From contig JBMHCM010000023.1 in NCBI GenBank assembly GCA_049889915.1, positions 1-24,342 of the forward strand: 24,342 bases of DNA, written 5' to 3'. The stretch's first letter is position 1. Each line of letters begins with the position of its first letter. A model generated the notes under the pieces. It ran no database searches. It worked only from the letters and a program-made list of their open reading frames with translations, and was not told where the DNA came from. The stretch is from UBA8337 sp049889915 (lineage in GTDB: Bacteria; Pseudomonadota; Alphaproteobacteria; RS24). The position numbers and the translations under genes are program-made. Shown here piece by piece: positions 7,805-15,501 of this stretch.

Positions 7805-7823
7805 GCCGCGAAAGGATTGCCAG

Positions 7824-8324
7824 ATGGCCGCGCAAGAATTTATGACCACGGATTTGTCGGATGCCCATTCAGACACCAATGAAGGGTTGCGCTATTTGGC
7901 ACACGGCTATCAAGATTTTGGCGGCCGCTTGCGGTTTCACGGGCCGGCCAAAACGCTGGTGACGTTTGAAGACAACACAAAGGTGCGTGCGGTAGTCGAA
8001 ACGCCGGGCGAGGGCCGGGTGCTGGTGGTTGATGGCGGCGGCTCAATGCGATGCGCGCTGTTTGGCGGCAATCTGGCTAAGCTGGCGGCCAATAATGGCT
8101 GGGCCGGTATTCTCATTCATGGTTGCGTGCGCGACCGCGCTGAATTGCAGGCCGAAGCGGTGGGCATTAAGGCGCTGGCCAGCCACCCTAAGAAAAGCCA
8201 TAAGCGCGACCTCGGCTCTTACGATGTGTCTTTGCGTTTTTCCGGTGTTACCATTCACCCCGGCGATTGGATTTACGCCGATGAAGACGGCGTGGTGATT
8301 TCGGCTAGGGAATTGACGGTTTAG
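7824..8324 (+). CDS. RraA-family protein (RNase regulator / aldolase fold)
   Basis: The 166-residue protein matches the RraA fold: DFGGRLRFHGPAKTLVTFED near residues 31-50, RVLVVDGGGSMRCALFG at 65-81, and NNGWAGILIHGCVRD at 90-104. Relatives are either E. coli RraA, which binds RNase E, or divalent-metal 4-hydroxy-4-methyl-2-oxoglutarate aldolases and oxaloacetate decarboxylases with a D-x20-R-D motif. The R103-D104 pair is present, but the position 21 residues before R103 is Gly82 instead of Asp, so the aldolase metal site looks incomplete. A GTG-type or earlier Met start is possible; I chose ATG 7824 because AAGGA (7812-7816) lies 7 nt upstream. The gene begins just after the aceA terminator, which some readthrough may cross. 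Confidence 0.85.
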   Translation: MAAQEFMTTDLSDAHSDTNEGLRYLAHGYQDFGGRLRFHGPAKTLVTFEDNTKVRAVVETPGEGRVLVVDGGGSMRCALFGGNLAKLAANNGWAGILIHGCVRDRAELQAEAVGIKALASHPKKSHKRDLGSYDVSLRFSGVTIHPGDWIYADEDGVVISARELTV

Positions 8325-8330
8325 CCGTTC

Positions 8331-8359
8331 TTGACATTATTGTCTGCCTGCCACATATT
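8331..8359 (+). promoter_or_regulatory. Sigma-70-like promoter for the NYN gene
   Basis: A perfect -35 TTGACA (8331-8336) is followed by a 17-nt spacer and a -10-like CATATT (8354-8359). Transcription would start near 8366, giving an untranslated leader of about 80 nt that contains two hairpins. Confidence 0.55.
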
Positions 8360-8372
8360 TTGGGCATACAGC

Positions 8373-8424
8373 CACCCCTATATGGGGTGATTATACATCC
8401 CCCCCAATGTTTCGGCATTGGGGG
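8373..8424 (+). promoter_or_regulatory. Two stem-loops in the 5' leader of the NYN nuclease gene
   Basis: Hairpin 1 pairs CACCCC (8373-8378) with GGGGTG (8384-8389) around a 5-nt loop. Hairpin 2 pairs CCCCCAATG (8401-8409) with CATTGGGGG (8416-8424) around TTTCGG. Neither is followed by a T tract, so they do not look like intrinsic terminators. They lie in the predicted leader, 22 nt before the start codon. They could instead be a terminator-like end for the upstream rraA-like gene. Confidence 0.6.
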
Positions 8425-8445
8425 ATACTTATAAGAAGAATAAAA

Positions 8446-9036
8446 ATGGATGTGTTGCTCATTGATGGCGGCTATTTGCGCGCCAGTTACCGAAGCCCTA
8501 ATAAGAATTATAACCGCTCGGAAATCGTTGAATTTGCTCGCAATCTTTCTCAGAGCCCAGATTTTGCGGCCGATAAAACAATCTACTATGACTGTCCGCA
8601 ATATCGTGGGCGGCATCCAAAACCGATTTCAGGTGAATTTGAGACATTTCAGGCAAGCGATAAATGGCTGAACGATTTGGCTCAAGAAAACGGTTTTGCG
8701 GTGCGACGTGGCCAGCTCAAATTTCGAGGTTGGACGCTAAAAAATCAAACGTCAGTGCGCTCTGCTTCTCTGCAAGACAGCGATTTTAGACCGGTGTTCG
8801 AACAAAAAGGCGTCGACATGCGATTGGGGCTGGATATCGCGGAATTTTGCGAAATGCGTTCCACACGCCATATTATTTTGGTCTCCGGCGATACGGACCT
8901 CATTCCCGCAATGAAAAAGGCACGTAAAATCGGAATTAAGATCGGCATTATCGTGTTTGAAGAGGAACCAACGGGACCGCTTCACCATACGTTAAAAATG
9001 CATGCCGATTATTGCACGACAATAAGGCTCGCCTAA
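8446..9036 (+). CDS. NYN-domain (LabA/DUF88-like) putative RNase
   Basis: The 196-residue protein is a single NYN domain of the PIN-like nuclease fold. Conserved acidic positions are visible: Asp7 in VLLIDGGYLR, Asp124 in QKGVDMRLGLD, Asp130, and Asp149 and Asp151 in ILVSGDTDLIPAMKKAR. Such domains are metal-dependent endoribonucleases, but the natural target here is unknown. I chose the ATG at 8446 since the IDGGY strand should sit at the very start; an upstream in-frame ATG at 8407 lies inside the leader hairpin. The ribosome-binding site is weak (AAGAAG-type). Two 60-base rows I counted have 45-48% G+C, clearly less than the flanking genes, hinting at acquisition or fast evolution. Its TAA overlaps the TAG of the convergent flavoprotein gene. 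Confidence 0.85.
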   Translation: MDVLLIDGGYLRASYRSPNKNYNRSEIVEFARNLSQSPDFAADKTIYYDCPQYRGRHPKPISGEFETFQASDKWLNDLAQENGFAVRRGQLKFRGWTLKNQTSVRSASLQDSDFRPVFEQKGVDMRLGLDIAEFCEMRSTRHIILVSGDTDLIPAMKKARKIGIKIGIIVFEEEPTGPLHHTLKMHADYCTTIRLA

Positions 9037-9971
9037 AACCCTTTCGCCGCGGCCAGTTGGCCCATTTGGCGGGTAATGGTGTGAAACTCTTCCACCATAT
9101 CGCCGATAATGTCAGCGACCGGGCGTACGCCATCAATCAGGCCCGCCGTTTGACCGGCCAGCCCGACCGAGGCTTCCATATCGCCGCCGAAATACAGGTC
9201 TAGAATGTTTTTGAAAGTGTCGGGCGGCATAACCCCTTCTTCATGGATTTTATGCGTCCGCTCCGTGCGCAGCGCGCGCAGGCACGGGCTGGCCTTTTTG
9301 TTCAGCACATAGGTGCCGGTGGTCGGCGCGTCGACAATCGCACCTTTGTAATTGTCATGCACCGGGCTTTCGGCCGAAGAGACAAAACGCGTGCCCATTT
9401 GCACCGCTTCCGCGCCCAAGGCAAAAGCCGCCGCCATGCCGCGCCCGTCGCAAATGCCTCCGGCCGCCACCAGCGGCAGGTCAACGGCAGCGCGCACCGC
9501 TTGCAGCAGCACAAGGGTTGAGACTTCTTCGGGATTTTTAAAGCCGCCGCCTTCGCCGCCTTCAACCACCAGCCCGTCAACACCGGCTTCGGCGCAACGA
9601 ATGGCCGCCTCAACTGTCGGCACGGCATGATAGACGGTGATGCCGGCTTCTTTCAGCGGGCCGACATATTTGGCCGGAGAACCGGCCGAGGTGGTGACGA
9701 ATTTAACACCGCTTTCGCAAATCCAATTCATCATCTCATCATCTTTCAAAAACAAGATGGGCAGATTGACGCCAAACGGGGCGTCGGTCAGCGTGAACAT
9801 TTTCTCAATTTCGGCTTTGCAGGTCTCGGTCTCGCCGGATGAGGTTTCAATAATGCCCAGCCCACCGGCTTGGCAAACGGCAGAGGCCAATTGCGAGCGG
9901 GCAATCCAGCCCATCGGTGCTTGAATGATTGGATATTTGGCGCCGCTATGGGCGAGAAAACGATTGCTCAT
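9033..9971 (-). CDS. NMO/FabK-like FMN-dependent oxidoreductase
   Basis: This is a TIM-barrel flavoprotein of the 2-nitropropane dioxygenase / nitronate monooxygenase and FabK superfamily. The N-terminal YPIIQAPMGWIA, the central GVDGLVVEGGEGGGF (residues 130-144) and the FMN-phosphate segment GGICDGRGMAAAFALGAEAV (171-190) with QMGTRF are clear. The usual catalytic His in the G-x-E-A-G-G-H motif is Phe144 here, so neither true nitronate oxidation nor FabK-type enoyl-ACP reduction can be assumed. The length of 312 residues is normal. GGGAG lies 6 nt before the ATG. It follows the hupE-like gene by 77 nt on the same strand and may share its transcript. Confidence 0.85.
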   Translation of the reverse strand: MSNRFLAHSGAKYPIIQAPMGWIARSQLASAVCQAGGLGIIETSSGETETCKAEIEKMFTLTDAPFGVNLPILFLKDDEMMNWICESGVKFVTTSAGSPAKYVGPLKEAGITVYHAVPTVEAAIRCAEAGVDGLVVEGGEGGGFKNPEEVSTLVLLQAVRAAVDLPLVAAGGICDGRGMAAAFALGAEAVQMGTRFVSSAESPVHDNYKGAIVDAPTTGTYVLNKKASPCLRALRTERTHKIHEEGVMPPDTFKNILDLYFGGDMEASVGLAGQTAGLIDGVRPVADIIGDMVEEFHTITRQMGQLAAAKGF

Positions 9972-10048
9972 GAAAATCTCCCTATTGCCCGCAGGCTAGC
10001 CAATTTGCGCCGTCTGAGAAAGCGACAAATCGCGCCTTTCATTGCCGG

Positions 10049-11287
10049 CTAGAGGAAGGCGCGGGAGATGAATAAATAGCTACCAAAGGCGGTCAGCGCG
10101 GCGGCGATGATGTCGCGCCAGCTGATTTTCAAATTGGGCAATTCTTCGAGCAATATCGGGCCGAAAAGCAGTACCGGTATGAGCACCAGCAATTGCCCAG
10201 CCTCAACGCCGAGGTTGAAGCTGAACAAGCCGACCAGCAAATTACCGGTCGGCAGGCCAATGTCGGTCAACAAACCGGCAAAGCCAAAGCCGTGCACCAA
10301 GCCAAAGGCGCCGGTGGTGGCCATGGCGAAGCGCTGCGTGTCGGTGGCGCTTTCAATCAGATAGCCATAGCACAGCACAAACAACATCATTCCGGCCCAA
10401 GCGCCAAGCGGCAGGCTGCTGCCGATAAGGATGGCAAGACCGGAGGCGACAAACAGCAGACCGGCCATCACCATGCCAAAGCGCGGCATGCGCCCACTGC
10501 GCGCCAAAACCGTCTCGCTGGCAACCAGCGCAATTGACGCGCCAATCATCGCTTCAACCACCGCGCCGTTCGGCACAATCCAGCCCAAAGCAGCCAAAGC
10601 CAGCGTCAGGGAATGGCCGATGGTAAAGCCGGTGACCAGCCAAATGGCTTGCCGCCGCGATGCGGCAAGCAACAACAGACACAGCACAAAGGCCAGGTGG
10701 TCATAGCCGGTCAGAATATGACTGACGCCGAGCCAGAAATAATTTTGCAGCGTCTCAACATGGTCGTTTTGCTGCACCAGACGCCCCTCCAACCCCGGTT
10801 TGACGTGATGACGCCGCTGCGTGGCGGTAAACAGAACTTCCGTACTATCGGCGAAATTTTCATCGGCCAAACCGAGCCGGGCAAAATGCACATGGCTGCG
10901 TGCCAAATTGAAAAACGCATGATTATCAATGGTGATGATGGTGTCCTCATCATAGCATTGATACCGGCCAATGACGCGAATATAGCCGTCGCGCGCCTCA
11001 GCCGCGTTAAAGCGGCCTTGCAATTGGCACGGCGTATTGACCTGCGCCAAGCGCAAATGTTTCTCGACATGGGTGGCCAGCGCGCTGCTCAAATCCGGTG
11101 CTTCTTTCACCTCGCGCAATAAAGTGACATCGCGGGCCGGGCTGGTAAAGCTGACGGTCAGAATTTTACCGGCCCATGACCAATCGGAAAAACTCAAGCT
11201 TTTGCTGTGCGCCTGCGCTGCCTGCCAAATACCGGCCAGCAGCACAAAGGCGGCAGCGATGAGCCAGCTTTGGGCGGCGCGGGACAT
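10049..11287 (-). CDS. HupE/UreJ-like membrane protein
   Basis: The 412-residue protein has an N-terminal signal or membrane segment (LIAAAFVLLAGIWQAAQAHS, possible cleavage after AQA), then a soluble domain of about 160 residues likely in the periplasm. The last 230 residues hold about seven membrane helices. The HupE/UreJ_2 signature is clear: GVSHILTGYDHLAFVLCLLL, TGFTIGHSLTLALAALG, and FGLVHGFGFAGLL. The conserved His and Asp residues suggest metal handling, and relatives are proposed nickel or cobalt permeases, but no hydrogenase or urease gene is nearby. It starts 2 nt after the stop of the PPIase gene, so the two are almost certainly co-translated. Transport of a metal is inferred from family only. 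Confidence 0.85.
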   Translation of the reverse strand: MSRAAQSWLIAAAFVLLAGIWQAAQAHSKSLSFSDWSWAGKILTVSFTSPARDVTLLREVKEAPDLSSALATHVEKHLRLAQVNTPCQLQGRFNAAEARDGYIRVIGRYQCYDEDTIITIDNHAFFNLARSHVHFARLGLADENFADSTEVLFTATQRRHHVKPGLEGRLVQQNDHVETLQNYFWLGVSHILTGYDHLAFVLCLLLLAASRRQAIWLVTGFTIGHSLTLALAALGWIVPNGAVVEAMIGASIALVASETVLARSGRMPRFGMVMAGLLFVASGLAILIGSSLPLGAWAGMMLFVLCYGYLIESATDTQRFAMATTGAFGLVHGFGFAGLLTDIGLPTGNLLVGLFSFNLGVEAGQLLVLIPVLLFGPILLEELPNLKISWRDIIAAALTAFGSYLFISRAFL

Positions 11288-11289
11288 GT

Positions 11290-12219
11290 TTATTGCGCCG
11301 CCTTATCGGCCTGCGGCGCATCTTCAGCAAGGCTGATATTGGCGCGGTCGCGCAACCAATCGAGATAATCGCGCAGCGCTTGGTCATCGCGTTGACGGCG
11401 CATCGCATCAACCAATTGCGGGCGAATGCTATCAAAGGCCGGCGGTGTGCCCGGCTGATTGCGGACAATTTGCAGGAAATGCCAGCCGGTCGGCCCGGCC
11501 AGTGCGTCGGAAATCGCCCCTTGCGGCAAACGCGTGGCGGCCTCGGTCAGCTCAGGGCCGAGATAATCGGTTAGCTTGGTCGGCGTCAGCATCAGCCGCG
11601 GCAGGCGCGGCAAAATCGGTGTGCCATAGGCGCTCGCCACTTCTTTGAAGCTTTGCCCTTGTCGCAATGCGTTGCGAATAAGGTCGAGCTGCGCAGTGAT
11701 GCGGGCGGTTTCTTCGAGGCTGTCATCGGCGCCATAGGGCACGAAAATTTGCGCCACTTGCAGCCGACCGGCCGGGGTAAAGCGACTGACATTCTCGCGG
11801 TAATAGCGGCGCAAATTGTCTTCGTCCAAAGCGTCGGACCCATTTTGCGCCAATACAAATTCAATAACCGCCATGGCCACCGCTTTGCGCACTTGCGCGT
11901 CACCTTCCAATAAGCCGATTTCCAAACCGCGCTGCACCAGCAATTCTTCTTCGATTAACCGGTCGAGCACCAATTGCTTATCGGCGGCGGTCGGCGCTTT
12001 GCTTTTATCGGCCAATAGCGCTTGATAGGCACTGGCATATTCAGTGCGGTCAATATGCTGATCATTGACGCGGGCAATGGCGCCGGCTTCTGACAGCCGA
12101 TTGCGGTCGCTGGTCTGGCTGCTGGCCAAGGCGATGAGCAGGCCAAGAAAGGCGGCCAACAAAAGCAGGCGTTGCGCCAGCTTGTCAGTCTGTTCCGATG
12201 GTGTACGCGCGGACTTCAT
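11290..12219 (-). CDS. Membrane-anchored parvulin-type peptidyl-prolyl isomerase
   Basis: The protein has a short cytoplasmic start, one membrane anchor at about residues 18-34 (RLLLLAAFLGLLIALAS), a SurA/PpiD-like N-terminal chaperone region (INDQ-type strand then helices), and a PpiC-like rotamase region around 145-250. Its end GPTGWHFLQIVRNQPG is the typical last strand of the parvulin fold. It should act at the periplasmic face, helping proteins fold. The longer ORF begins at 12246, but neither start has a clear ribosome-binding site; the later ATG gives a more usual anchor position. Its partner 2 nt downstream is the HupE/UreJ-like protein with a periplasmic domain, a plausible client. 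The pgi gene is divergent. Confidence 0.8.
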   Translation of the reverse strand: MKSARTPSEQTDKLAQRLLLLAAFLGLLIALASSQTSDRNRLSEAGAIARVNDQHIDRTEYASAYQALLADKSKAPTAADKQLVLDRLIEEELLVQRGLEIGLLEGDAQVRKAVAMAVIEFVLAQNGSDALDEDNLRRYYRENVSRFTPAGRLQVAQIFVPYGADDSLEETARITAQLDLIRNALRQGQSFKEVASAYGTPILPRLPRLMLTPTKLTDYLGPELTEAATRLPQGAISDALAGPTGWHFLQIVRNQPGTPPAFDSIRPQLVDAMRRQRDDQALRDYLDWLRDRANISLAEDAPQADKAAQ

Positions 12220-12265
12220 GGCGCCCAATCTAGCGATTGTCAGCATTTGTGCAAGAGCGCAGCAT

Positions 12266-12294
12266 TTGGTATCCGCGCGCCACGCTGGTAGAGT
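12266..12294 (+). promoter_or_regulatory. Possible pgi-mutL promoter
   Basis: TTGGTA (12266-12271) and TAGAGT (12289-12294) are separated by 17 nt, giving a start near 12301 and a leader of about 29 nt before the pgi ATG. The boxes match the consensus only moderately. Confidence 0.3.
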
Positions 12295-12329
12295 GCGATG
12301 AGATTCGAAAGCTCGTCCGGAAAGAGACC

Positions 12330-13580
12330 ATGGACCATAACATCACCCGCGCCCTGACCGCCGATATAATGCCGCGTTTTGAGGCCTTATGCGGGCAATT
12401 GCAGGCGCGACAGGCCGATTATCTGGCCAAGCCGCTGCCGCATATGCTGTTGCCCGAGCGGCGCGATGATATCGCCGCCATGCAGGAGATGGCCTCCGGT
12501 TTGGCGGATGGCGCTGAGCGAATATTACTGCTCGGCACCGGCGGCTCCAGCCTCGGCGCGCAAGTGCTGGCGCAAATCAATGGCTGGGGCACACCGGCCG
12601 GACAAATGAGCGGCCCGCAATTGCTGTTTGTCGATAATCTGGATGCCGATACTTATGCCCGTCTGTTGGCGGCGCCGATGGACAAAACCCGGATATTTGT
12701 CGTGTCGAAATCCGGCGGCACGGCCGAAACCATGATGCAATTGGGTGGCGCGTTACTGGCCTTGCAGCGCGATGGCTTGGCACCGGCAAGCCATATTGCC
12801 GGTATTGCCGGTGCCGGCGACAATGCGCTTTGCCGACTTGCCGCCACATATGGCTTTCCGCTTTTGCCGCATGATGAGGCGATTGGCGGCCGCTTTTCCG
12901 TGTTGAGCAATGTCGGTTTATTGCCGGCTTTGTGGGCCGGGCTTGATCCGCAGGCCGTGCGGGCAGGGGCCGCGCAGGTGATGCAGGCCATGGGTGCGGC
13001 TGATTTCGCGCCGCTGCACGGGGCTGCTTTGCAAGTGGCGCATATGCAAGCCGGGCGCAATATTTCCGTTTTGTTGCCCTATGCCGACCGGCTTGACCGC
13101 TTGGCTTTTTGGTATCGGCAATTATGGGCTGAGAGCCTTGGTAAGCAGGGCCACGGGTCCGTGCCGGTCAATGCGTTGGGGCCGGTCGACCAGCACAGCC
13201 AGGCGCAGCTTTATATGGATGGGCCGGACGATAAGCTCTTCACCGTCATTACCCATAATACCGCGCAGCATGGCCCGACAGTGCCGGATGATTTCGCCGA
13301 TGATGCTGACCTCACTATGCTGGCCGGTCACACAATCGGCAATCTGGTCGATGCCGAGGCACGCGGCACGATGGATGTGCTGGCCGAAGCGGGCCGCCCG
13401 GTGCGCCATATGGCGCTCGATCATATTGATGCCGAAAGCCTTGGCGGGCTGCTGATGCATTTTCAATTGGAAACGATTTTTGCCGCTGACCTGTTGGGCA
13501 TTAACGCCTTCGACCAACCGGCCGTGGAAGCCGGTAAACAACGCGCGAAAAAATATTTGGCGGAGATGAAACCCCGATGA
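12330..13580 (+). CDS. pgi: Glucose-6-phosphate isomerase (short form)
   Basis: PGI interconverts glucose-6-phosphate and fructose-6-phosphate. Visible family motifs are LLGTGGSSLGAQ near residues 68-78, VVSKSGGTAETM at 124-135 (sugar-phosphate SIS loop), IGGRFSVLSNVGLLP, WAESLGKQGHGSVPVNALGP, and the C-terminal signature NAFDQPAVEAGK with the catalytic-region lysine. The length is 416 residues from ATG 12330, shorter than the 549-residue E. coli enzyme but in line with compact bacterial forms. The frame stays open upstream to 12237, but that would cross the divergent promoter region; GGAAAGAG just before 12330 supports the chosen start. It overlaps mutL by 4 nt (ATGA), so the pair is translationally coupled. 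Confidence 0.93.
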   Translation: MDHNITRALTADIMPRFEALCGQLQARQADYLAKPLPHMLLPERRDDIAAMQEMASGLADGAERILLLGTGGSSLGAQVLAQINGWGTPAGQMSGPQLLFVDNLDADTYARLLAAPMDKTRIFVVSKSGGTAETMMQLGGALLALQRDGLAPASHIAGIAGAGDNALCRLAATYGFPLLPHDEAIGGRFSVLSNVGLLPALWAGLDPQAVRAGAAQVMQAMGAADFAPLHGAALQVAHMQAGRNISVLLPYADRLDRLAFWYRQLWAESLGKQGHGSVPVNALGPVDQHSQAQLYMDGPDDKLFTVITHNTAQHGPTVPDDFADDADLTMLAGHTIGNLVDAEARGTMDVLAEAGRPVRHMALDHIDAESLGGLLMHFQLETIFAADLLGINAFDQPAVEAGKQRAKKYLAEMKPR

Positions 13581-15424
13581 GCCGCATCCGCCGATTGCCG
13601 GAAACCACGATTAACCGCATCGCCGCCGGTGAGGTGGTTGAGCGGCCGGCCAGTGCGGTCAAGGAACTGGTCGAAAACGCCATTGATGCACAGGCCCGCC
13701 ATATTGATATCGCGCTGGGCGATGGCGGGCGCAGTCTGATTTTGGTTGAAGATGACGGCTTCGGCATGAGCGCCGAAGAGCTGGCCTTGGCGGTGGAGCG
13801 GCACGCCACGTCAAAACTGCCCGATGGCGATGGCGGCGATAATATGTTTCGCATTGCCAGTCTCGGCTTTCGGGGTGAAGCGCTGCCCAGCATTGGCGCG
13901 GTGGCGCGCTTGTCGATTGTCTCGCGTCCGGCCGAGGCCGATATGGCGCAAGAAATCCGTGTTGAGGGCGGAGCGGTGCAGGGGGTGCGTCCGGCAGCCG
14001 GTAGCCAAGGCACCCGCATTGAAGTGCGCGATCTGTTTTACGCCACACCGGCGCGGCTGAAGTTTTTGAAATCGGCACGCGCCGAAACCACTGCGGTCAG
14101 CGATATTGTCAAACGGCTGGCCATGGCACATCCGGCCATTGGCTTTTCCCTGACCAGAGATGGTCGCAAGAGTTTTGCCTATCCGCCGGAGGCCGGTGAA
14201 GCCGCGCAATTGGATCGCTTGCGCGCCATTTTGGGCCGCGATTTTGCCGATAATGCGGTGCCGGTGATGGCCGAGCGCGAGGGTGTCAAACTTTATGGCT
14301 TTGCCGGATTGCCGACCTTTAATCACGCAACGGCGCAGAAACAATATTTGGTGGTCAATGGGCGGCCGGTGCGCGACAAGCTGCTCAATGGTGCGGTGCG
14401 CGGCGCGTATCAAGATTTTCTCGCCGGCAATCGGCATCCGGCACTGGCACTGTTTCTGGATGTGCCGCCGCAATGGCTCGACGTCAATGTGCATCCGGCC
14501 AAGACGGAAGTGCGTTTTAAAGATGCCGGTCTTATCCGCTCGATGATTGTCGGAGCGTTGCGCAGCGCGCTGCACGCGGCCGGACATCGAGCCTCGACCA
14601 CGGTCGCCGGACAGACCATGGCGGCGTTCCGTCCCGGCCATTTGGGCGATAGCGGCAATCAGGGGAGCTTCGCTTCAGCGCAAGCCTTTCAAGCGCCGAT
14701 TGAACCATCCGCTCATGCCGCGCCCCAAGGCATGGCACAGGGCATGGCACAGGGTATGGCAGAGGCGGCGGCCGATTGGCTGTCGACCCCGCAAGCTGCA
14801 AATGTCGCGGCCGAACCGGCACCGGTGCATTTGCCGCTAGGGCTGGCGCGTGCGCAATTGCACGAGACTTATATTTTGGCGCAAACCCATGACGGCTTCG
14901 TGATTGTCGACCAGCATGCGGCGCATGAGCGGCTGGTCTATGAACGGATGAAAGCGCAAATGGCGGCGCGCGGCATTCAACGGCAAATCCTGCTGGTGCC
15001 GGAAGTGGTTGCGCTGGCCGAGGAAGATGCCGACCGGCTATTGGCGCGGGCTGCCGAGCTGGCCGATATGGGCTTTGTCATTGAAGATTTCGGCCCGCCG
15101 CAAGCCGGTGAAAAATCACTCATGTTGCGCGAGGTGCCGGCCATATTGTATGGCGCCGATTGCACAGAAATGCTGCGTGACATGGCGCAGGAAATGGCCG
15201 AGTTGGGTGCCGGTTTGGCGCTGAAAGAGCGGCTGGAAGAAATTGCCGGCACATTGGCGTGTCACACCTCGGTGCGGGCCGGGCGCCGCCTCAATACGGA
15301 TGAGATGAACGCGCTGCTGCGCGATATGGAGGCGACGCCCAATTCCGGCCAGTGCAATCATGGCCGCCCGACTTATGTTGAGCTGAAACTCAATGATATT
15401 GAACGGCTGTTCGGCCGCCGCTGA
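13577..15424 (+). CDS. mutL: DNA mismatch repair protein MutL
   Basis: MutL links mismatch recognition by MutS to strand removal. The GHKL ATPase half shows ETTINRIAAGEVVERPASAV, ELVENAIDA, the glycine loop DDGFGM, and SLGFRGEALPSI. The C-terminal half carries the endonuclease metal motif DQHAAHERLVYE (Asp445) together with CHTSVRAGR and SGQCNHGRPT, so this is the nicking type of MutL expected in a species without MutH. The length of 615 residues is normal. The linker between halves contains a threefold GMAQ/GMAE repeat at residues 385-396. It overlaps pgi by 4 nt and ends at a bidirectional terminator. Confidence 0.96.
   Translation: MSRIRRLPETTINRIAAGEVVERPASAVKELVENAIDAQARHIDIALGDGGRSLILVEDDGFGMSAEELALAVERHATSKLPDGDGGDNMFRIASLGFRGEALPSIGAVARLSIVSRPAEADMAQEIRVEGGAVQGVRPAAGSQGTRIEVRDLFYATPARLKFLKSARAETTAVSDIVKRLAMAHPAIGFSLTRDGRKSFAYPPEAGEAAQLDRLRAILGRDFADNAVPVMAEREGVKLYGFAGLPTFNHATAQKQYLVVNGRPVRDKLLNGAVRGAYQDFLAGNRHPALALFLDVPPQWLDVNVHPAKTEVRFKDAGLIRSMIVGALRSALHAAGHRASTTVAGQTMAAFRPGHLGDSGNQGSFASAQAFQAPIEPSAHAAPQGMAQGMAQGMAEAAADWLSTPQAANVAAEPAPVHLPLGLARAQLHETYILAQTHDGFVIVDQHAAHERLVYERMKAQMAARGIQRQILLVPEVVALAEEDADRLLARAAELADMGFVIEDFGPPQAGEKSLMLREVPAILYGADCTEMLRDMAQEMAELGAGLALKERLEEIAGTLACHTSVRAGRRLNTDEMNALLRDMEATPNSGQCNHGRPTYVELKLNDIERLFGRR
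14729..14764 (+). repeat. Three 12-nt tandem repeats in the mutL linker
   Basis: The unit GGCATGGCACAG occurs twice exactly (14729-14740, 14741-14752), followed by the variant GGTATGGCAGAG (14753-14764). It encodes GMAQ-GMAQ-GMAE in the flexible linker. Copy-number change would keep the reading frame. Confidence 0.9.
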
Positions 15425-15443
15425 GGGCGCGCCGGGACGCATG

Positions 15444-15484
15444 AAAAAACCCCGCCCTCAAATCTGAGAGCGGGGTTCTTTTTT
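15444..15484. terminator. Bidirectional terminator between mutL and acyl-CoA dehydrogenase
   Basis: AACCCCGC (15448-15455) pairs with GCGGGGTT (15470-15477), with an inner CTCA/TGAG stem and AATC loop. Six A residues precede the stem (15444-15449, the last two part of it) and a T6 tract follows (15479-15484), so it can end transcripts from both convergent genes. Confidence 0.93.
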
Positions 15485-15501
15485 GTCAAAGGCGTTCGGC
15501 T

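Noticed and set aside
8401..8424. Hairpin before the NYN gene as an intrinsic terminator of the rraA-like gene
   Set aside because: The stem is strong but no T tract follows on either strand, so I list it as a leader structure.
13811..14641. 276-codon minus-strand frame opposite mutL
   Set aside because: Antisense shadow of well-conserved MutL ATPase coding sequence; no family resemblance.
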